Shown here: positions 8,731-16,546 of the stretch, in pieces | Numbering within the stretch: position 1 is the stretch's first letter | Layout: each line of letters opens with the position of its first letter | Assembly: GCF_007997005.1 (NCBI RefSeq) | Contig: NZ_VOSL01000006.1 | Location: 61,642-125,641 of the forward strand | Direction: 5' to 3' | Source: Lujinxingia vulgaris | GTDB taxonomy: Bacteria > Myxococcota_A > Bradymonadia > Bradymonadales > Bradymonadaceae | DNA length: 64,000 bases | Notes under the pieces: generated by a model | Told to the model about the DNA's origin: nothing | The model's database searches: none | Seen by the model: the letters and a program-made list of their open reading frames with translations, nothing else | Program-made: the position numbers and the translations under genes

Positions 8731-8759
8731 TTGACGCCAATCGGGGGTATGGGTATCTA
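8731..8759 (+). promoter_or_regulatory. Sigma70-type promoter of tRNA-Pro
   Basis: TTGACG (8731-8736) and TATCTA (8754-8759) are separated by exactly 17 bases. Transcription would start near 8766, about 45 bases before the mature tRNA 5' end. An AT-rich stretch (AAAGTTTTTCAAAAA) lies just upstream of the -35 element, as expected for a strong stable-RNA promoter. Confidence 0.7.
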
Positions 8760-8812
8760 AGCGCTCCACTCAACGAGGGCCTGCAGCACGGGGCTTTCAA
8801 CGAGTCGGATGT

Positions 8813-8886
8813 CGGGGCGTGGCGCAGCCTGGTAGCGCACTTGCATGGGGTGCAAGGGGTCGCAGGTTCAAATCCTGTCGCCCCGA
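8813..8886 (+). tRNA. tRNA-Pro (anticodon GGG)
   Basis: A 74-base cloverleaf: 7-bp acceptor stem CGGGGCG/CGCCCCG, D-arm GCGC..GCGC, 5-bp anticodon stem CTTGC/GCAAG with loop ATGGGGT (anticodon GGG, reading CCC and CCU), and T-arm GCAGG-TTCAAAT-CCTGT. The discriminator base is A, as in bacterial tRNA-Pro. The 3' CCA is not encoded (the DNA continues CTTA), so it must be added enzymatically. The gene is a single transcription unit with its own promoter (8731-8759) and terminator (8895-8925). Confidence 0.96.
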
Positions 8887-8894
8887 CTTAAGAG

Positions 8895-8925
8895 ACCCGC
8901 GAAGCGAATGCTTCGCGGGTTTTTT
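8895..8925 (+). terminator. Rho-independent terminator of tRNA-Pro
   Basis: A perfect 11-bp stem, ACCCGCGAAGC (8895-8905) / GCTTCGCGGGT (8910-8920), has a GAAT loop and is followed by five further T residues. It lies nine bases after the tRNA 3' end. Confidence 0.93.
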
Positions 8926-8948
8926 CATGCCCGAAACATCGGGGGGGT

Positions 8949-9701
8949 TCAGGCCGGGGCGGGTTTGCGACGCATCAGGTGTCGGAGCTGGCGGGGGAGG
9001 ATCGCGGCCAGGGTGGGCAGCGTGAGCTCGACGCCAAAGAGCAGAACCTGGCCGGTGCCGGCGTCGGGGCACTCCTGGAAGAAGCGGTGCACGGCTGGCT
9101 CGGGGCGCCCAAGCCAGGAGGCACGTTCGTCTGGCGAGATGGGGTAGAAGGGGCCATTGCGCATCGACCAGGCCTCGGGGTGTTCGGGAGCCATGTCGAT
9201 GGCGCGCAGGAGGTCGATGAAGATCGCGCGTTGTGCGGTGGAGGCGCTGGCGTGTGGGTCGGGCGGGGGGAGGATCGTGGGGAAGTAGCGCGCCAGGCGC
9301 ATGTAGGTGACCGGGCCGGCGGATTGTCCCACAAGCCAGGGGCGGCGGTTGGACGCGTGGGCACGCAGGGCCTGGCGGACGAGCTCGGTGGGGCCGAAGC
9401 GTTCAAAGGCGCGGGAGCCGCGGGAGCTGTGTTCGCTGGCGCGTGCGACCACACTGCGGATGATCATGAAGTCGCCGGCGGGCAGGGTTAGCGGTGAGGA
9501 GGTGACGATCTGAAAACCGGTCAGTCGGTCGTCATCCTGGAGGAGTGCGATGCGGCTGCGCTCGATGTTTGTGTGAAAGTACTGCTGATGCAGGGCCTCG
9601 GTGGTGGCTTGCGGGAAGTAGGGCAGCAGCAGCGTGTTGAGGTCGTTGGCGAGCTTTCGCCGGGAAGATTCGTCGAGAGCGAGCGGGTCGAAGACGTGCA
9701 T
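8949..9701 (-). CDS. Protein of unknown function, possible GNAT-like fold
   Basis: A 250-residue protein without a family I can name. The pattern of a strand 'RIALLQDDDRLTGFQIVTS', a second strand 'FMIIRSVVARA', a helix with FGPTELVRQALRAHA and then a strand 'RPWLVGQSAGPVTYMRLARYF' resembles the core of a GNAT acyltransferase, but the acetyl-CoA loop (Q/R-x-x-G-x-G/A) is not clear, so this is only a fold guess. The frame opens at 9872. The first 57 codons are Arg/Pro-rich and unlike the rest, and the ATG at 9701 (MHVFDPLALDE) is the likely start, although its ribosome-binding site is weak. It is divergent from the UbiA-like gene. Confidence 0.65.
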   Translation of the reverse strand: MHVFDPLALDESSRRKLANDLNTLLLPYFPQATTEALHQQYFHTNIERSRIALLQDDDRLTGFQIVTSSPLTLPAGDFMIIRSVVARASEHSSRGSRAFERFGPTELVRQALRAHASNRRPWLVGQSAGPVTYMRLARYFPTILPPPDPHASASTAQRAIFIDLLRAIDMAPEHPEAWSMRNGPFYPISPDERASWLGRPEPAVHRFFQECPDAGTGQVLLFGVELTLPTLAAILPRQLRHLMRRKPAPA

Positions 9702-9902
9702 GGGTTGGTCGCGGGCAGGAAGTTGGAGGAGTGGCGAAGGGTTGCGATGGTGGCAGAGGAGGCCGGGGGGGGCAACGGGCGCGGCGATTCGCCGCGTGGC
9801 TCCGAGGGGAGCCCTGACGTAGGGTGATGGCCTGCGCTGCGCTATGGCTCGGGCGTCGGAGTTGCTAAGCAATGCAGCGGTGGTTTGAGGCAGGAGTCTG
9901 TG

Positions 9903-10763
9903 ATGCGCATTGTCAGCGCACTGATCTTTTCGAACATCTGGATCGCGGCCGGGGCGGGCGTGTTGACGCTGGTCAGCGCACGCCTCTTCGGCGGGTCACC
10001 CGGGGAGATCGTTGCGCTGGGGTCGATGGTCTTCTGGGCGACGCTCGCGGTGTACAGCCTGGATCGCTGGGTCGGGGGCCGTGGCGAAGATCGCCTGGCG
10101 GGGAGTGTGCGCCATAGCTGGTTGAGCGGGCATCGCGGGGGGGTGACGGCGTTGATCGGGTTGGGCGCGGTCGGGAGCGCGGTGTCGGCCTGGATGTTGC
10201 GGTTGCCGACGTTGATGGCGCTGGTGCCGTTAGGGGTCGTGTCGGTGGGCTACAGTCTGCCCTTGATCTTCTGGAAGAGCGCGCGACTCAAGGATCTTCC
10301 GCATGTGAAGACACCGGCGACGGCGCTGGTGTGGGCGGTGGTGACCTGCGGGTTGCCGGCGCTGGAGCTGGGCGGAGCGATCGAGCCCGGCGTGTGGACG
10401 TGGCTTGTGCTGGAGCGGGCGCTCTTTATCTACGCGCTGACGCTCCCCTTTGATGTTCGCGATATGCGCAGCGATCGCGCCGGGGGGCTGCGCACGCTCG
10501 CCACGAGGCTGGGAGAGGGCGGAAGTTTTGCGCTGGCGCAGGCCGCGGCGTTGACCGTGGTCGTCTCCGCGAGTCTACGCGCGCTTGTCGGCCCGGGTAT
10601 CGGGAGCGTGGCGGTGGCGGCCGCCGCCCTCGCTTCGCTCGGCTTGCTTCTCTACGGCAAGCGCCGCTTCGCGGCGCGCCGCCCCCCCGGCGAGCTTTAT
10701 TACAGTGGCGCGCTAGACGGGATGATTCTCGGCCAGGCGACCCTGCTGCTGCTCGTCCTCTGA
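9903..10763 (+). CDS. UbiA-superfamily prenyltransferase-like membrane protein
   Basis: A 286-residue protein with about eight membrane helices. The two Asp-rich motifs of UbiA-type prenyltransferases appear in modified form: 'VYSLDRWVGGRGED' after the second helix (first motif, N/D-x-x-x-D) and 'PFDVRDMRSDRAGGLRTLATRLG' in the second half (second motif, D-x-x-D). The first motif lacks the canonical NDxxD, so the substrate could be something other than a quinone ring. The ATG at 9903 has AGGAG six bases upstream and is preferred over the upstream start at 9885. Its 3' end overlaps the convergent gene by 51 bases. No quinone, chlorophyll or haem gene is nearby to indicate a pathway. Confidence 0.72.
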   Translation: MRIVSALIFSNIWIAAGAGVLTLVSARLFGGSPGEIVALGSMVFWATLAVYSLDRWVGGRGEDRLAGSVRHSWLSGHRGGVTALIGLGAVGSAVSAWMLRLPTLMALVPLGVVSVGYSLPLIFWKSARLKDLPHVKTPATALVWAVVTCGLPALELGGAIEPGVWTWLVLERALFIYALTLPFDVRDMRSDRAGGLRTLATRLGEGGSFALAQAAALTVVVSASLRALVGPGIGSVAVAAAALASLGLLLYGKRRFAARRPPGELYYSGALDGMILGQATLLLLVL

Positions 10764-11114
10764 GTTCGTTTTTGATTCGGTGCGGATGTGCATGTGCAGG
10801 TGCCTGGCGAGCGCGCTGGCGGCTCCGAGATCCTCCAGCGTGGGCGGGGCGTAGTCCGGTGTGGGGAGGCCCGAGAGGTTGGCCTGTGTCGCGCGAATCC
10901 GGGCGGCCTGGCTCGCGCGGTGCCCACGCTCAAAATGATAGATCTGCGGTCGGCCGCCGGGAGGGAAGGCCACCAGCACCGGCTCGGCGCCAGGGGCGTC
11001 GTCGAGCGCGTCGCGCTCCTGTCGGCGCGAGAGCAGCGCGTCGAGCTCCCGACGCACTTTGACCACGCGGCGCGCTTTAAACCCAAAGATGTTCCAGCGA
11101 AAGTTCAGTCCCAT
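10713..11114 (-). CDS. Small basic protein of unknown function
   Basis: A 133-residue protein, unrecognised. The N-terminus is strongly basic (FKARRVVKVRRELDALLSRR), the middle has a short beta segment (PVLVAFPPGGRPQIYHFERG), and the tail is Gln/Glu-rich and probably disordered. The ATG at 11114 has GAGGGG five bases upstream, better than the in-frame GTG just before it. It overlaps the 3' end of the convergent UbiA-like gene by 51 bases. Competing frames on the plus strand here are Arg/Gly-rich and lack good ribosome-binding sites, so this frame is the better candidate. Confidence 0.55.
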   Translation of the reverse strand: MGLNFRWNIFGFKARRVVKVRRELDALLSRRQERDALDDAPGAEPVLVAFPPGGRPQIYHFERGHRASQAARIRATQANLSGLPTPDYAPPTLEDLGAASALARHLHMHIRTESKTNSEDEQQQGRLAENHPV

Positions 11115-11143
11115 CACGTCCCCTCGTCATGGTGTGTCACGTC

Positions 11144-11159
11144 GTTTCGGGTGAAACGT
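11144..11159. promoter_or_regulatory. parS-like palindrome (candidate ParB site)
   Basis: CGTTTCGGGTGAAACG contains the perfect arms GTTTC/GAAAC around a GGGT centre. It matches the widespread bacterial parS sequence (TGTTTCACGTGAAACA) at 12 of 16 positions. It lies about 2.6 kb from parA, in the short gap between two minus-strand genes. The central ACGT is not preserved, so binding is uncertain. Confidence 0.35.
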
Positions 11160-11251
11160 CCCCCGTGGCGGTGCCCCCTGTGGGGGCGTACGATCTATTA
11201 TCGTGTGTGCTCGGCGAGTTTTGCGTGAGCGGTGGAAAAAAGTGAAAAAAC

Positions 11252-12382
11252 TCAGCGCAAGGGGGCGCTCCGCCAGAGATCCACGGAGATGCCGCCGTTG
11301 AAGATCGTGGCGACGTTTTGCAGGCGTCCTTCGGCGCAGTTTTGAACTTCGGCGGCGCGCTTGCGGGGCCAGATGAAGGCGAGCGACCAGGCGGGGAGTT
11401 GGCTTTGCCAGCGCTCTATCATCGTGGGTAAGACGTCGCCGCTCTCCAGGCGTTCGCCATAGGGTGGGTTGGTGATGAGGAAGCCGGGCGGGGTGTCCGG
11501 GGCGCAGAGGTCGGAGAGGGGGGCGGGCGTAAGGTGAAGGTGGGCGTTGACGCCGGCGCGGCGGGCGTTGGCGGCGGCCGCGTCGAGCACCTGCGGATCC
11601 TGGTCGAAGCCCAGAAGGGTGGGGGCTGCGTCGGTCATCTGCGTCGACTTTAAATTCGCCCGAAGGCCGCGAAGTTTTCGGGGCTCGAAGTTTTGCCAGC
11701 GCTCGAAGGCGAAGTTGCGCGCTAGATTGGGTGCGGTCTTCGTAGCGATGAGCGCGGCCTCAATGAGGATGGTGCCGCTGCCGCACATCGGGTCGAGGAG
11801 GGGCTGGTCCGGTGTCCAGCCGGAGAGGAGCAACATTCCGGCGGCGATGTTCTCGCGAAGGGGGGCCGGGCCCGACTCGGTGCGCCAGCCGCGCTGCTGG
11901 AGGCGCGCGCCGCTGGTGTCGAGGCTGAGCTGGCAGCGATCGCCTTCGATGCGAACCATGATGCGCTGGGCGTCGTCGCGGTCGCCAAACGTGGGGGCTG
12001 GGCGGCGCAGATCGTCGGTGAAGTGCTCTCCGATGGCCTGGGCGACGACCTCGGCGATGGTGCCGGTGTGCACCATGCGGCTCTGCTGGCTGTGCGCGCG
12101 GATGTCGAGGGTGAGGTCGGGGCCGAGGAGGCGCTCCCAGTCGAAGCGCCGGCATTTACGGTAGAGCTCGGAGGTGTCTCGGGCGCGGAACTCGTCGAGG
12201 CGAAGCCAGATGCGCGTGGCGCTGCGCAGGGTGAGGTTGGCTTCGTAGAGGGTGGCGTAGGTGGCCTGGAACTCGACGCCGCCTGTGAGCACCTTCGGTT
12301 TTTTGATCTTGAGCTGGCGAAGCTCGGAGAGGAGCGCGTCCTCAAGGCCGGGCTGGGTGGTGGCGAAGTAGGTCTGAGCCAT
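11252..12382 (-). CDS. THUMP-domain class I rRNA/tRNA methyltransferase (RlmL-N/Trm14-like)
   Basis: A 376-residue RNA methyltransferase with the order ferredoxin-like/THUMP N-terminus (residues 1-155), then a Rossmann methyltransferase domain. Motif I is LLDPMCGSGTILIEAA, the acidic motif is LLGFDQDPQVLDAA, and the catalytic motif IV is ITNPPYGERL, the N-P-P-Y signature of N2-guanine or N6-adenine methylation. It resembles the N-terminal half of E. coli RlmL (23S m2G2445) and the archaeal/bacterial Trm14 group. The RlmK half of E. coli RlmKL is absent, which is normal outside gammaproteobacteria. The exact target base is inferred, not shown. Confidence 0.9.
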   Translation of the reverse strand: MAQTYFATTQPGLEDALLSELRQLKIKKPKVLTGGVEFQATYATLYEANLTLRSATRIWLRLDEFRARDTSELYRKCRRFDWERLLGPDLTLDIRAHSQQSRMVHTGTIAEVVAQAIGEHFTDDLRRPAPTFGDRDDAQRIMVRIEGDRCQLSLDTSGARLQQRGWRTESGPAPLRENIAAGMLLLSGWTPDQPLLDPMCGSGTILIEAALIATKTAPNLARNFAFERWQNFEPRKLRGLRANLKSTQMTDAAPTLLGFDQDPQVLDAAAANARRAGVNAHLHLTPAPLSDLCAPDTPPGFLITNPPYGERLESGDVLPTMIERWQSQLPAWSLAFIWPRKRAAEVQNCAEGRLQNVATIFNGGISVDLWRSAPLR

Positions 12383-12477
12383 AACGAGTACCGGGGGCAG
12401 AGAGAAGGCCAGTGGCGCGCGCGACGATGCCCGCGCCTCCGGCCCTGTGCAAGAGGCCTCCGGTTGGCAGCGGGGGC

Positions 12478-13176
12478 TCAGGCGAGGTCAAAGAAGAGCA
12501 CTTCGGATTCTTCGGTGGCTTTAAAGCTCAGAGTGGGCTCCTGGAACGCCGCCAGCCCGTCGCCCTCGGCGAGAGGTTGGCCGTTGACCTTCAGGGTGCC
12601 GCGCACGACCTGCACCCAGCCGTAGCGATCTTCGGGAAGCTCGATATCGGCGGACTCTCCCTCGTCGATGCGCGCGGCGAAGATGCGGGCGTCCTGATGG
12701 ATCGTCAACGCGTCGCCTTCGGCGTCGGGGGAGACGATGAGGTGAAAGGTGTTGGGGGCCGCGTCCAGATCGAACTTGCGCTGTTCGTAGGAGGGGTTGA
12801 GCCCGGGCTCGGAGGGGGGAAGCCAGATTTGCAGGAAGCGCACCGGCTGCGTGTCGGAGCCGTTGAATTCGCTGTGGCGCACCCCGGTGCCGGCGCTCAT
12901 GCGCTGGACCTCGCCGGGGCCGATGGTGGAGCCGTTGCCCATGGAGTCGCGGTGGGCGAGCTGGCCTTCGACGACGTAGGAGATGATCTCCATGTCGCGG
13001 TGGGGGTGGGCGCCGAAGCCAGCACCGGGCGAGACGATGTCGTCGTTGATGACGCGCAGGTTGCGAAAGCCCATGCGTTCGGGGTTGTGGTAGCCGCCAA
13101 AGGAGAAGGAGTGGCGGGAGTTGAGCCAGTCGATGCGGGTGCTGCCGCGTTGCGATGCGGGGAGGTGTTCAAGCAT
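12478..13176 (-). CDS. Pirin-family (YhhW-like) bicupin protein
   Basis: A 232-residue pirin. The N-terminal cupin contains the conserved metal ligands in HPHRDMEI (His57, His59) and VRHSEF (His101, Glu103), the spacing seen in E. coli YhhW, which has quercetin 2,3-dioxygenase activity in vitro. The Pirin_C domain follows, ending in ESEVLFFDLA. The frame can be read back to 14286 as a 602-codon ORF, but that extension is antisense to the APH-like gene. The ATG at 13176 has AGGAG upstream and starts the standard pirin sequence (MLEHLPASQR). The physiological role is unknown in most bacteria. Confidence 0.9.
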   Translation of the reverse strand: MLEHLPASQRGSTRIDWLNSRHSFSFGGYHNPERMGFRNLRVINDDIVSPGAGFGAHPHRDMEIISYVVEGQLAHRDSMGNGSTIGPGEVQRMSAGTGVRHSEFNGSDTQPVRFLQIWLPPSEPGLNPSYEQRKFDLDAAPNTFHLIVSPDAEGDALTIHQDARIFAARIDEGESADIELPEDRYGWVQVVRGTLKVNGQPLAEGDGLAAFQEPTLSFKATEESEVLFFDLA

Positions 13177-13368
13177 AGGGACTCCTGAGAAGATGCGGCC
13201 GCGCCGGGCGGCCGGACGGTTTTTAGACGGCGAGAACCTAAGCAGCCGTCCGGCGTTGGAAAGCACCAGGGTGTCGATGAAGGTTCGTCGTTGCTCGGGA
13301 CGCATATAGGGCGAGATGCCCGCAAAGCATGCGGTGATCGTCAGGGTGAGCGAAGGCCGGAGTGAGGC

Positions 13369-14373
13369 ATGAGTGACGCGAAGGACGAACGAAACGGGGC
13401 CCGTCGCGGGGAGGGAGCGTCGCGCGTGGCGGCTGTGCCTGATGCGCGCCCCTGGGAGTTGGTTGTGCATCAGCCGCTGGACCGCGAGGCGCTGCGACGA
13501 CGTCTGCACCGTTGGGAGCCGGTTGAGGTGATCGGGAGGTTGCCCGGCGGGACCAACCCCGGGGTGGTTGTTGCGCTGAACGAGGGGCGACGCGCGGTCT
13601 ATTGCGACTACGTTCGCAACGAGCGCGCCTGGCATACGGAGTGCGGGGTGTGTCGCGACCTGGCCGAAGCGGCGGGCGCGCCGGCGCTTATCGACCGTGG
13701 AGGTGATCGCGATGATCGGGGGCGTTCGGTGTACTGGTCGCTGGTCGCGTTTGTGGAGGGGGAGGCGGATGTGAGGCCCGGACCGGAGGATGTGGCCGAG
13801 GCGATCGTGCGGGTCGCCAGCGCGCGCACCTATCCGTGCCCGGGGTTGTTGGGGGAGGGGCTGGCGTTGACGACGCGCTGGGCGACGCATCGCGAGGAGT
13901 ATGAGGGGTTTATGCGGTGGGCGCTCGGCCAGGAGGTTGTGGTGGGGCGGCTGGGGGAGAGGCGGCTGGCACGCGTGCGCACGCGGGTCGTCGCAGGTCA
14001 GGAGGCGCTGGAGCGTCTGGGAGGTGCGGCGTATCTGATGCACGGGGATCTGAAGGACGCGCATTTTGTGAGGCGGCGTGTGGGTGGGGCGTGGGGGTGG
14101 TGCCTGGTCGACTGGGAGATGGGGCGTGCGGGGCATCCGCTGATTGAGCTCGGGCGTTGGTCGGCATCGAGAGCGTTGAGCCGCTGGCGTGAGGAGAGCG
14201 CGCGGGTGCTCCAGCTGCTCGAAGCCAGATGGTCCGCGGGGCGGTGGACGCAGGGCTGGGAGGTGGTGACGCTCTACCGTCTGCACACGCTGGTGGGGAC
14301 GTTGAGGGCCGGGTCGAAACGCGACGATGCGGTGGCCTGGGCGCTGGGCGCGATCGATGAGCTCCTGGCTTGA
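13369..14373 (+). CDS. APH/choline-kinase-fold phosphotransferase-like protein
   Basis: A 334-residue protein with an aminoglycoside phosphotransferase/choline kinase-type C-lobe. The Brenner-type catalytic motif is LMHGDLKDAHFV (near residue 225), and the metal-binding motif is LVDWEMGRAGHPLIELG. In the first motif the usual Asn after HGDxxxx is His, a substitution known in some APH-fold subfamilies. The N-lobe is only loosely conserved ('PGGTNPGVVVALNEGRRAVYCDYV'). It could phosphorylate a small molecule or be a maturation or immunity-type kinase; no antibiotic substrate can be assigned. It is unusually Arg- and Trp-rich. It is followed by the asparaginase gene on the same strand with a 90-base gap. 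Confidence 0.7.
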   Translation: MSDAKDERNGARRGEGASRVAAVPDARPWELVVHQPLDREALRRRLHRWEPVEVIGRLPGGTNPGVVVALNEGRRAVYCDYVRNERAWHTECGVCRDLAEAAGAPALIDRGGDRDDRGRSVYWSLVAFVEGEADVRPGPEDVAEAIVRVASARTYPCPGLLGEGLALTTRWATHREEYEGFMRWALGQEVVVGRLGERRLARVRTRVVAGQEALERLGGAAYLMHGDLKDAHFVRRRVGGAWGWCLVDWEMGRAGHPLIELGRWSASRALSRWREESARVLQLLEARWSAGRWTQGWEVVTLYRLHTLVGTLRAGSKRDDAVAWALGAIDELLA

Positions 14374-14463
14374 TAGCGAGGATGGGCTGGCGCATAGTCG
14401 GCGCGCGATGACGCGAGACGGTGCGCTTCAAGGCGCGCTGCAATGATGGAAAGGAGGTAAGGG

Positions 14464-15441
14464 ATGCCACGCGTATTGATTCTGCACACCGGCGGGACGC
14501 TGGGGATGAGCGGCTCACCGCTCTACCCGGATGCGTATGCCACTCGCCTGACTGAGGCGGTGCCGGAGCTTGAGCAGCTGGCGACCATTGAGACGCGCAT
14601 CGTCTTCAACCTCGACTCCAGCGATATGGGGCCGGCGCATTGGGAGGCTTTGGCGCGGGAGATCGATGCGAGCCGCGACGCGTTTGAAGGCTTTGTGATC
14701 GTGCACGGCACCGACACGATGGCGTACACGGCAGCGGCGTTGAGTTTTGCGCTGGTGAACCTGGGGAAGCCGGTGATTCTCACCGGCGCGCAGCGGCCTC
14801 TGGGGGCGCTGCGCACCGACGCGCGTCGCAACCTGGCGGATGCTGTGGAGCTTGCGACGCGAGCGATCCCCGAAGTCGGTATTTGTTTTGATGGGATTCT
14901 GGTGCGAGGCACGCGCGCGACCAAGAGTCACGCCAACGATTACCGCGCGTTTGATAGCCCGGGGACCGCGCCGATCGCAAAGCTGGGCGTCGATATTGAG
15001 CTGAGTGCAGGGCTTCGTCTCCCGGAGGGTGATTACGTGTTTCGACCCGGCTTTGACCCCCGGGTGATGATGTTGCATATGACGCCGGGGTTAAGCCCGA
15101 CCCTCATTGAGCCGCTCTTTGAGGGGGGCGCGCTCGGAGGGCTGGTGCTGGCGGCCTACGGGATGGGGACGGTGCCGGCGAGCGATCCCGATATGACGGC
15201 GATGGTCGCACGAGCGGTGGAGGCGGGGGTGGAGGTGCTCGTGATTACACAGGCCGCCGGCAAAGTGGATCTGGGGCTCTACGAGAACAGCCGTCGCCTG
15301 GCCGACGCCGGAGCGATCGGGGGCGGGGGGCTGCACGTGGAGGCAGCGGTGACCAAGATGATGCACGCCCTGGCGAACTTCGAGGGTTCTGCGGCGCGAC
15401 GCGACTACCTGCTGCGCGACATCGCCGGGGAGCGAGGGTGA
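14464..15441 (+). CDS. Type I (cytoplasmic) L-asparaginase
   Basis: A 325-residue asparaginase/glutaminase, hydrolysing L-asparagine to aspartate and ammonia. The first nucleophile motif is LHTGGTLGM (Thr12). The second catalytic motif is IVHGTDTMAYTAAALSF, with the Thr-Asp pair. The catalytic Lys is in RGTRATKSHANDYRAF. No signal peptide is present, and the C-terminal domain has the AnsA-type spacing, which points to the cytoplasmic type I class. The start is well supported by an ideal AAGGAGG upstream (near 14451). The gene is probably in one unit with the preceding APH-like gene. Confidence 0.94.
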   Translation: MPRVLILHTGGTLGMSGSPLYPDAYATRLTEAVPELEQLATIETRIVFNLDSSDMGPAHWEALAREIDASRDAFEGFVIVHGTDTMAYTAAALSFALVNLGKPVILTGAQRPLGALRTDARRNLADAVELATRAIPEVGICFDGILVRGTRATKSHANDYRAFDSPGTAPIAKLGVDIELSAGLRLPEGDYVFRPGFDPRVMMLHMTPGLSPTLIEPLFEGGALGGLVLAAYGMGTVPASDPDMTAMVARAVEAGVEVLVITQAAGKVDLGLYENSRRLADAGAIGGGGLHVEAAVTKMMHALANFEGSAARRDYLLRDIAGERG

Positions 15442-15505
15442 GCAAGGGCGGGTGAGCCCTGGCGCGTCTCCCCGACGATGTGAGCGTTCGAAAGAGCGGC
15501 TGCGT

Positions 15506-16225
15506 TCAGGCGACGAAGAACTGGTAGCCCTTGCCGTGGACCGTCTTGATCCAGTCGGCTTCGCCGCCGAACTCCACGAGCTTCTTGCGCAGACGGCTGA
15601 TGTGCACGTCGATCGTGCGGTCGAGGCCGTCGTATTCGCGGTCAAGCAGGTGGCGGTAGAGCTCGTCGCGGCGCACGGTGGTGCCGGAGCGCCTGGCGAG
15701 CATCCAGAGGAGGTCAAACTCAAAGGTGGTGAGCTCGACCAGGGTCTCGTCGATGGTGGCCTGGCGGGCGCGCCGATCGATGAAGAGCGGGCCCATGTTG
15801 AGCTTTTTGGAGTCACCACCGGCGACCGAGAGGTCGGTGACCTCGCTGATCTGCTCCAGGCGGCGCAAGAGCGCTTTGAGGCGGGCCAGGAGCAGGGGCG
15901 GGGAGACGGGCTTGGTGACGTAATCGTCGGCGCCGACTTCCAGACCGCGGATGTGGTCGTTGTCGCCGTGCGAGCCCGTGAGCATGATGATGGCGCCCAT
16001 GTACGCGGGGCGCACCGCCTTGCACACCTCAAAGCCGTCGGAGTCGGGGAGGCCCAGATCCAGGAGCACCGCATCGGGGTTCTCGCTGCGGATGCGCTCG
16101 ATGGCGCGCTCGCCATTATGCTCGACCTGGGTTTTATAACCCTCGACCTCCAACAGCTCGCTGAGCGCGCTGGCGAGGCCGGGGTCGTCCTCGACGATCA
16201 AGACAGTCGCTTCACTTTCCATCAT
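15506..16225 (-). CDS. OmpR/PhoB-family response regulator (orphan)
   Basis: A 239-residue two-component regulator. The receiver domain has the acidic pair in LIVEDDPGL, the phosphoacceptor Asp in LLDLGLPDSDGFEVC, the switch Thr in MLTGS and the Lys in DDYVTKPVSP. A winged-helix DNA-binding domain follows (FEFDLLWMLARRSG, then DRTIDVHISRLRKKL and the wing KTVHGKGYQF). A TTG nine codons upstream extends the frame. The ATG at 16225 (or the adjacent ATG at 16222) follows GAGGAG at nine bases and is preferred. No histidine kinase gene is adjacent, so its partner is elsewhere. A 10-codon open frame with a strong Shine-Dalgarno lies 135 bases upstream. Confidence 0.93.
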   Translation of the reverse strand: MMESEATVLIVEDDPGLASALSELLEVEGYKTQVEHNGERAIERIRSENPDAVLLDLGLPDSDGFEVCKAVRPAYMGAIIMLTGSHGDNDHIRGLEVGADDYVTKPVSPPLLLARLKALLRRLEQISEVTDLSVAGGDSKKLNMGPLFIDRRARQATIDETLVELTTFEFDLLWMLARRSGTTVRRDELYRHLLDREYDGLDRTIDVHISRLRKKLVEFGGEADWIKTVHGKGYQFFVA

Positions 16226-16360
16226 GCCAACAGTCTCCTCAGGAAGACGCAAAATCGAATACGGGGCGAGTTAAGCTCAAAGAGCGCTCGCCATAGGGAG
16301 CGGCTGCAGTAGTTTTGCGCCAGGAACTCGTGCTCAACAACAGGTCATGTTCGTGGCGTC

Positions 16361-16393
16361 TTATCGGAAGTATGGCAACGATCTGCGCGGCAT
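16361..16393 (-). CDS. Possible 10-residue leader peptide upstream of the response regulator
   Basis: The minus strand reads GGAGG, seven bases, ATG, then ten codons (MPRRSLPYFR) and TAA. The Shine-Dalgarno is among the best in the window and the A/T-rich spacer (ATTTTTT) favours initiation. The peptide is basic and has no codon run pointing to amino-acid attenuation. It could be a translated leader controlling the regulator gene 135 bases downstream, a small protein, or chance. Confidence 0.3.
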   Translation of the reverse strand: MPRRSLPYFR

Positions 16394-16511
16394 AAAAAAT
16401 CCTCCGGCAGACGCTATCGCGGCGGAACTATAACACCGGGGATAACTTCGGGCGCGGGGCGATTGCAGTATTTTACAAGATTTCACAATGGGCGCCAGCG
16501 CAACGTTCAAA

Positions 16512-16546
16512 AAGAATGAAAGCCGCGCCCGGGGCGGGCGCGGCTT
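16512..16546 (-). terminator. Rho-independent terminator of the fibronectin-repeat lipoprotein gene
   Basis: An 11-bp GC-rich stem, AAGCCGCGCCC (16520-16530) / GGGCGCGGCTT (16536-16546), has a 5-base loop. Read on the minus strand it is followed by TTCATTCTTTTT. It lies about 35 bases after the lipoprotein stop codon. Confidence 0.65.

Noticed and set aside
12478..14286. Pirin fused to a ~370-residue N-terminal extension (602 codons)
   Set aside because: The extension is antisense to the APH-like gene and is Pro/Arg/His-rich. The standard pirin start with AGGAG is at 13176.
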